Shown here: in pieces, positions 6,751 through 10,928 of the stretch
How the letters are laid out: each line of letters opens with the position of its first letter
Position numbering within the stretch: the first letter of the stretch is position 1
Source of the DNA: Clostridiales bacterium
Lineage (GTDB): Bacteria > Bacillota > Clostridia > Oscillospirales > Butyricicoccaceae
NCBI GenBank assembly: GCA_019420045.1
Contig: JAHZHY010000303.1
Coordinates: 1-10,928 of the forward strand
Reading direction: 5' to 3'
Length of the DNA stretch: 10,928 nt
Notes under the pieces: model-generated
What the model was told of the DNA's origin: nothing
Seen by the model: the letters and a program-made list of their open reading frames with translations, nothing else
Database searches by the model: none
Translations under genes and position numbers: made by a program

Positions 6751-7440
6751 CTATTGATTTTTCTTGTTTTGGTCATCGGGAGCCATCAGCACCCCATCCC
6801 GCAGCAAGAGCCGGCAGGTGGTATAGGGAGTCCAGCGGCTGTCGTGGGTCACCATGACCACCCCTGCCCCCCTTTGGCTCTCTTCCTTCAGCTGACTGAC
6901 AATCTCCTCCGACCAATGAGCATCCAGGTCGTTTGTAGGCTCATCGGCCAAAATGAGCAGAGGATTGTGGATCAGGCACCGGGCCGCCATGGCCCGGCGG
7001 CGCTGACCGCCGGAGAGCTGATAGGGAAAAAATCCTCCCCGGTCACTCAAACCGAACCGCTCCAGCAGTTCATCCACCCGTTTTTTGTCCGCCCGCTTCT
7101 TTTCTCCTACCCGCTGGGCAAAGAGCAGATTTTCCCGCAATGTGAGGGCCTGGATCATGGTGGAATCCTGAAACAGAAAACCGATCTTCTTTGCCCGCAA
7201 CCGGGATCGCTCTTTATCTGTCAATCGACTGATGTCCTTTTCTTCAAACCGGTATACCCCGCCGTCTCCTTGTAGTAGGGTTCCCATCACATAGAGCAGC
7301 GTGCTTTTCCCAATGCCCGAAGGCCCTTCCACTGTAATGAAATCCCCCGTATTCACCTGTAGGGAAACATCCTTCAGAGGACAGACCAACTCGCCCATAC
7401 GGTATTCCTTTTTGATATGTTCCAGCATACAGATTTCCAT
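6751..7440 (-). CDS. ABC transporter ATPase, LolD/MacB-type
   Basis: With the start at 7440 the protein has 229 residues, the usual size for LolD-like ATPases. Motifs are Walker A GPSGIGKST (39-47), Q-loop Gln91 in FLFQDS, signature LSGGQ (142-146), Walker B LLILADEP (161-168, Glu167 catalytic) and the switch His199 in VTHD. A longer frame runs up to 7491 but would overlap the permease by 50 bases. The ATG at 7440 lies one base after the permease stop and has GAGAGGTGG upstream, which favours the shorter form. It should form a homodimer that powers the adjacent FtsX-like permease, as in MacB/LolCDE/HrtBA systems. These are usually mechanotransmission or export machines rather than importers. 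It is not an SsuB-type ATPase, so it is unlikely to serve the NitT/TauT-like permease at the right end. Confidence 0.93.
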   Translation of the reverse strand: MEICMLEHIKKEYRMGELVCPLKDVSLQVNTGDFITVEGPSGIGKSTLLYVMGTLLQGDGGVYRFEEKDISRLTDKERSRLRAKKIGFLFQDSTMIQALTLRENLLFAQRVGEKKRADKKRVDELLERFGLSDRGGFFPYQLSGGQRRRAMAARCLIHNPLLILADEPTNDLDAHWSEEIVSQLKEESQRGAGVVMVTHDSRWTPYTTCRLLLRDGVLMAPDDQNKKNQ

Positions 7441-7441
7441 A

Positions 7442-8641
7442 TCAGTCCACCTCTCCCTGGGTGATGGCAGCCTGGGGGTCCATAGATGCACTTTTCAGCG
7501 CCGGCCCCAAGGCGGCAAAGAACCCCAGCAGGCAGGAAAGCCCTACCCCTGCGGCAGCACAAAGCAATGCCAGATCCCATGTCCACACCGAGGGGGATAG
7601 GGAAAATACTCCTCGCAGCATCTCAATCAGCGGTTTCATGCAAAGTAAGGCAGCACCACTGCCCACGACTCCCCCTATCAGCGCCATTGCGCAAGCTTCC
7701 CCGATAACCAGCCCGAATACCTTGCTTTTTTCCACACCAATAGCACGTAACAGGCCAATTTCCTTTTTGCGGCTTTTTGCCAACGCACTAAACCGACCAT
7801 AAAGCCCCAAAGCAGCGATGAGCATGGTAGCCAGCCACAAAGCCAACAGCACCACCAAAATGGCTTCTAGTTGCTGCTGCAGATCTGATATAGTACTGTT
7901 TGTAAGAATACACTGAACATCCAGTCCCGAGGCATTAATCTGCGCAGAAAAATCTTCCGGTTTCATCTGAGGATCCAGCTTTACCATGACCACTGAAATG
8001 TAATCATAGGGGTCCTTTTCCTCCCAAAGGTTCTTGAGCACATCAGATTGAGCGGAAATTTTCCGGGCCACATCGATATTCATGAAAATGGTATCGTCCA
8101 TGCCGCTTCCAGTGGGGTAGAGCTGGCCCACCACTCTGAATCCATTGGCCAAAACAAAAAACCGGGATCCCATGAATCCCCCAAAATTCCCCCCCAGAAT
8201 GATCTCATCATCCTGAAGCTGTTCATAGGATTTTTCACTGAAATAGGGCTCCAGGATAAAATCACTCTCGGGATCAAATCCCACAATCCGGGTCTCTTTA
8301 CCCAAATCACAGCAAGAACCCTCCAGGGTCTGAGAATAAAACTGGGGTGTGGCCGCCGCCACGCCATCCATTTGTCGCACCTGGTCTAATATCTCATTGG
8401 ACATATAAACATTTTCCGGCACGGCACTGAAAAGCAAATCTTCACCGTCCACCGTGACCCCAGTGCTCACCACCAGAGCGTCGGCCCCCAGGCGCTGCTG
8501 AGAAAGCCCGATACCCTTGCGTGCCAGCAGGAAAATCCCCAGCACCATCACAAATGTCAAAATGGTCAGGATGGTGATGGCGATGGTGAGCACCGATTGG
8601 GCCCGACGGCGGGAAATGTTGTGCCAGATCAGCATGTGCAT
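7442..8641 (-). CDS. FtsX-like ABC transporter permease, MacB-type
   Basis: The 399 residues have the MacB/FtsX topology: one N-terminal membrane helix (about 17-40), a large extracytoplasmic domain (about 44-258), then three helices (about 260-280, 309-334 and 356-378). The cytoplasmic loop SRKKEIGLLRAIGVEKSKV (290-308) is the conserved ATPase-coupling element, and the tail MDPQAAI matches the ALDPVEAI-like end common in this family. The extracytoplasmic domain contains vicinal cysteines (110-111). The protein is of HrtB/MacB size. It starts 24 bases after the UroD gene upstream, with GGAG about 11 bases before the ATG, and is followed one base later by the ATPase. Related systems export haem, peptides or lipoproteins. 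A role in moving a corrinoid, substrate or product is suggested only by its position among corrinoid genes. Confidence 0.9.
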   Translation of the reverse strand: MHMLIWHNISRRRAQSVLTIAITILTILTFVMVLGIFLLARKGIGLSQQRLGADALVVSTGVTVDGEDLLFSAVPENVYMSNEILDQVRQMDGVAAATPQFYSQTLEGSCCDLGKETRIVGFDPESDFILEPYFSEKSYEQLQDDEIILGGNFGGFMGSRFFVLANGFRVVGQLYPTGSGMDDTIFMNIDVARKISAQSDVLKNLWEEKDPYDYISVVMVKLDPQMKPEDFSAQINASGLDVQCILTNSTISDLQQQLEAILVVLLALWLATMLIAALGLYGRFSALAKSRKKEIGLLRAIGVEKSKVFGLVIGEACAMALIGGVVGSGAALLCMKPLIEMLRGVFSLSPSVWTWDLALLCAAAGVGLSCLLGFFAALGPALKSASMDPQAAITQGEVD

Positions 8642-8665
8642 CGATGTTTTTTCTCCTTTTTCAGG

Positions 8666-9754
8666 TTATTTTTTTCCCTTTTCGCAAGCCTGAAGCAGTT
8701 CCCTTACCCGATCGGGGCACACCGGATAACCTACATCCCGCACAGTATCCATCATGGCCTGGATGTTTTCCTGCGGGGTGTCCACCGGCAGACTGCAGCC
8801 AGACATGACCATATACCCTTTGGGGCTGTCATAGGCATCCAGGATACACTGCAATGTGCTCTGACGCACTTCTTCCGGCGTGCCAGAAAACATGGTCACC
8901 CCCGGGTCTACATTGCCCAGGATCTTCACTTTGTCACCCACCACGCGCTTACAATCAGCCAGACTGGCCACATTGTCGATGCTTAATCCAGCAATCCCCA
9001 GATCAGCCACATCTTCCCATATTTTATTGGTCTGACCACAGATGTGCACCACAACGCCTTTACCTCTGCTCTTGATAAAATCCACCAGTTCTTTCAAATA
9101 GGGCAAAGAAAACTCCCGAAAGGCTTTAGGGCTGACCACAGTACAGGAAGACATTGGTTCAGAAATTGCTGGTGTAATACCAATATCAATGGCTGCAGCA
9201 GCATACGCCTTGACGGTTTCCAAGGAAACCCGACACAGCCGATGAACCGCTTCTGGATTTTTGTAGATCATACTCAGAGTCTTGTTGACGCCCATGAGGA
9301 AAAAGGCGTTGGTGAAAGCGCCCACAATACCACAGGAGCAGCCGATTTCGCCCTTCACTTCATCTACCAGATATTTCATAGCATCCAGCTGCAGGGGAAG
9401 ACGGCCATCTTTATAAGGATCTGCTGGCTGAAGAGAGTCGATTTGGCTCACATCGGTGATGGCAGGCTCGGCCAAATCAGCAGTCTCATCCTCTGGATAT
9501 TTCACTTTTGCTCCCATAGCTTCTGCCCAGGGAAACAGATCGGTGAAGATTCGAATGCTGTCATAACCGAATTTCCGGTAGGCTGCCACCTGAGCTTGGG
9601 CAAGGGTTTTTGCACTCTGACTCAGCTCCAGGATTTTGCATCCATAAATACGGGCTACGCCGTTTGCCACATTGGGATTGCACTGCAGCCGGTCCACAGG
9701 CAGCCCTTTGGCCAGAGCAGTGGCCCGTTCCATCGGGGTCATTTGATCTTTCAT
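8666..9754 (-). CDS. UroD/MtaA-family methyltransferase
   Basis: The 362-residue protein has the complete UroD-type barrel: opening MTPMERATALAKGLPVDRL, SIRIFTDLFPWAEAMGAKV (67-85), GIVGAFTNAFFLMG (142-155), SEPMSSCTVVSPKAFREF (198-215), GLSIDN (256-261) and LGNVDPGVTMF (279-289). VVVHICGQTNK gives His237 and Cys239, and MVMSGCSLPVDTP gives Cys320, the zinc-binding H-x-C...C set of MtaA/CmuA-type corrinoid methyltransferases. It differs clearly from the 5216-6262 paralogue (for instance SGCSLPVDTP in place of APACGLGTTT), so the two probably have different substrates or act in opposite halves of the transfer. AGGAGG lies 8 bases before the ATG, one of the best ribosome binding sites here. The gap of 108 bases to the permease upstream is the longest within this stretch and could hold a secondary promoter, though I see no convincing one. 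Confidence 0.9.
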   Translation of the reverse strand: MKDQMTPMERATALAKGLPVDRLQCNPNVANGVARIYGCKILELSQSAKTLAQAQVAAYRKFGYDSIRIFTDLFPWAEAMGAKVKYPEDETADLAEPAITDVSQIDSLQPADPYKDGRLPLQLDAMKYLVDEVKGEIGCSCGIVGAFTNAFFLMGVNKTLSMIYKNPEAVHRLCRVSLETVKAYAAAAIDIGITPAISEPMSSCTVVSPKAFREFSLPYLKELVDFIKSRGKGVVVHICGQTNKIWEDVADLGIAGLSIDNVASLADCKRVVGDKVKILGNVDPGVTMFSGTPEEVRQSTLQCILDAYDSPKGYMVMSGCSLPVDTPQENIQAMMDTVRDVGYPVCPDRVRELLQACEKGKK

Positions 9755-9862
9755 TTGTCAAACCTCCTTGAAAATGTCAGTACAGCGCTGCCTTTGCTCT
9801 GTATTGGGGCAAAACAGGCCCTTTTCCATCACAAAAGACAAGAGATCTTGAAAGGGGAGAGC

Positions 9863-10624
9863 TCAGTTGTTGATGGTCCAGTGGAGGATCCGGTTTTTGA
9901 TCAGATCGAACACATACATCAGCAGCACCAGCACGATCGCCATGAAGATGAATCCCACAGCCACCACATCAAAGCGGCCAAAATCGGAATAGTACTGGAT
10001 GAAATAGCCCATTCCGGAAGTGGCGCCGAACATTTCGGCCACAGCCAGCAGCATGAAGGCCAATTTCAGAGCGATCTGGCATCCGGTGAGGATGGCCGGC
10101 GCCGCGGCAGGCAGGACGATGCGGAACAGCCGGTGGCTGGCCGGAATCTCCAGCGTGGCGGCGTTTTCCAGATACCGGCGGTCGATGGTCAGCACCGCCG
10201 TGATGGTGGACCCCAGAATGATCCAGAAACAGCCCAAAAAGATGATGAACACCGAGGCCACCCAGAAAGAGGGAAACAGATTGATGGCATAGGGGGTGAG
10301 CAGGGTCACCGGGATGGCGCTGAAGGCGTTGATATAGGGTACCACATTTTTTCGAATTTTCCGGCTCAGGCCGATGAGCGACCCCAGGGAAATGCCGAAG
10401 ACCAGCGCCATGGAATAAGCAATGACCAGCAGCTTCATAGAGCTTTTTAAACCTTCCAGCAACTGGGGCAAATATTCTTTAAATCGGCTGGGCACCGTGG
10501 TGATGCTATGGAACAAAAACGGATTGAGCACATGAAAAACATCGGTCAGCAGGACATATCCCACCAAAACGGCGATGAAAATGACGATGACGCCCAGGCG
10601 TTGTTTCAGAAAATTTTTAAGCAC
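9863..10624 (-). CDS. ABC transporter permease, NitT/TauT (SsuC-like) family
   Basis: The 253-residue integral membrane protein has about six helices (near 10-27, 64-87, 95-113, 121-145, 183-200 and 217-240). The ATPase-docking EAA loop reads LENAATLEIPASHRLFRI (152-169), continuing to PAAAPAILTG. Length and layout match SsuC/TauC/ThiX-type permeases, which import sulfonates, taurine, nitrate, thiamine precursors or similar small solutes. The start is GTG at 10624 with AAGGAG 9 bases ahead. A substrate-binding protein gene ends 106 bases upstream in the same direction, as expected for an importer. The matching SsuB-like ATPase is not next to it; the following gene is a UroD-family methyltransferase. 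The transporter may bring in the methylated donor, but the solute cannot be inferred from sequence. Confidence 0.9.
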   Translation of the reverse strand: MLKNFLKQRLGVIVIFIAVLVGYVLLTDVFHVLNPFLFHSITTVPSRFKEYLPQLLEGLKSSMKLLVIAYSMALVFGISLGSLIGLSRKIRKNVVPYINAFSAIPVTLLTPYAINLFPSFWVASVFIIFLGCFWIILGSTITAVLTIDRRYLENAATLEIPASHRLFRIVLPAAAPAILTGCQIALKLAFMLLAVAEMFGATSGMGYFIQYYSDFGRFDVVAVGFIFMAIVLVLLMYVFDLIKNRILHWTINN

Positions 10625-10673
10625 CGTAGTTTTCTCCTTCGTTACTAATGGGGATCATACCAAACGGAAGTGC

Positions 10674-10713
10674 GCAAATGGCACAATTCCTTTCTGGGAT
10701 TTGTGCCATTTGC
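10674..10713. promoter_or_regulatory. Intergenic hairpin between binding-protein and permease genes
   Basis: Perfect 13-bp arms (10674-10686 and 10701-10713; GCAAATGGCACAA and its complement) enclose 14 bases, with three more possible pairs inside. No T tract follows on either strand, so it is not a classic terminator. Its place after a binding-protein gene and before the permease fits a 3' mRNA-stabilising or partially terminating hairpin that lets the binding protein be made in excess. A palindromic operator is the alternative. Confidence 0.6.
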
Positions 10714-10730
10714 TGTACTTCAGTGGTCTA

Positions 10731-10928
10731 TTATGCGTTATTGCTTTCGAACTGAGCCATCTTATCCTTGAAGAACTGGCTGTCGGGATATTCCTCAATG
10801 AGGGATTCCAGCGCTCGCTTATAAATGTCCGAATTCATATGATCGTCGATCTTGATGTCCCCTTCGGTGAGGTAGCCGTAGTCGGCCATCTTCTCCCACA
10901 TGGTGCGGACGCTGTTGGTGTAGGGATC
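10731..10928 (-). CDS. ABC transporter substrate-binding protein, C-terminal fragment (cut by window edge)
   Basis: The visible 65 residues run from DPYTNSVRTMWEKMADYGYL through DDHMNSDIYKRALESLIEEY to KDKMAQFESNNA and a TAA at 10731-10733. They look like the end of a NitT/TauT or NMT1-like binding protein, whose last helices often contain an MWExMADYGY-like segment. That reading rests partly on the SsuC-like permease gene following in the same direction. The N-terminus, with any lipoprotein signal, and the ligand pocket lie outside the window. The gene is separated from the permease by the hairpin at 10674-10713. Confidence 0.75.
   Translation of the reverse strand, partial: DPYTNSVRTMWEKMADYGYLTEGDIKIDDHMNSDIYKRALESLIEEYPDSQFFKDKMAQFESNNA

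Noticed and set aside
5216..9754. Annotating the UroD-like genes as haem-pathway uroporphyrinogen decarboxylase (hemE)
   Set aside because: The two full-length UroD-like proteins carry the H-x-C...C zinc ligands of corrinoid methyltransferases and stand in an operon with a RACE protein and a corrinoid carrier. No other haem-synthesis gene is nearby.
9755..9862. Possible internal promoter or cobalamin riboswitch in the 108-base gap
   Set aside because: I looked for paired -35/-10 boxes and for B12-box-like conserved segments and saw neither. Only very short palindromes (CAAGA/TCTTG and GGGC/GCCC) are present.
9044..10450. Long open frame of 468 codons on the plus strand
   Set aside because: It lies antisense to two well-supported genes (the UroD-family protein and the ABC permease), has His/Gln/Asp-rich low-complexity composition, no ribosome binding site and no recognisable family. 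It is a shadow of the GC-rich minus-strand genes.

Overview
The window looks like chromosomal or mobile-element DNA from an anaerobic Bacillota (Clostridia-type) bacterium. This rests on strong AGGAGG-type ribosome binding sites, a Tn1549/Tn4451-style relaxase tail, a Firmicutes-type IS5-family remnant, and corrinoid methyl-transfer genes of the kind found in acetogens, methylotrophic clostridia and gut anaerobes. No 16S rRNA or other taxonomic marker is present, so the genus is open.

Layout. The left end (1-1082, + strand) holds the 3' part of a relaxase gene and a small companion ORF, closed by an intrinsic terminator (1091-1126). From 1127 to about 1800 there is no intact gene. This stretch has a C10 run and a 0.5 kb internally deleted, frameshifted IS5-family insertion sequence that keeps both terminal inverted repeats and a flanking CTAG. 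A long symmetrical hairpin (1826-1876) acts as a bidirectional terminator and separates this mobile-DNA side from everything to its right.

From 10928 down to 1937 all genes lie on the minus strand, closely spaced, and read as one long operon or two consecutive ones. In transcription order they are: the C-terminus of a periplasmic-type substrate-binding protein (cut by the window edge), a NitT/TauT-type ABC permease, a UroD/MtaA-family methyltransferase, a MacB/FtsX-like ABC permease, its LolD-like ATPase, a small four-helix membrane protein (probably DUF4418), a second UroD/MtaA-family methyltransferase, a RACE-type reductive activator of corrinoid proteins (2Fe-2S plus ASKHA domains), a third, shorter UroD/MtaA-like protein, and a MttC/MtbC/MtaC-type corrinoid protein.

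How it fits together (inference). The corrinoid protein carries the methyl group on Co(I)/Co(III)-methyl. One or more zinc-dependent UroD-family proteins move methyl groups to and from it. The RACE protein re-reduces Co(II) that has been oxidised by accident. The SBP/permease pair may import the methyl donor. The role of the MacB-like ABC transporter with the small membrane protein is unknown, and this is the most novel part. No MttB, MtaB or MtbB-type substrate methyltransferase and no MtrH-like tetrahydrofolate methyltransferase is visible. The window therefore suggests a UroD-only methyl-transfer system, although missing partners could lie beyond the right edge.
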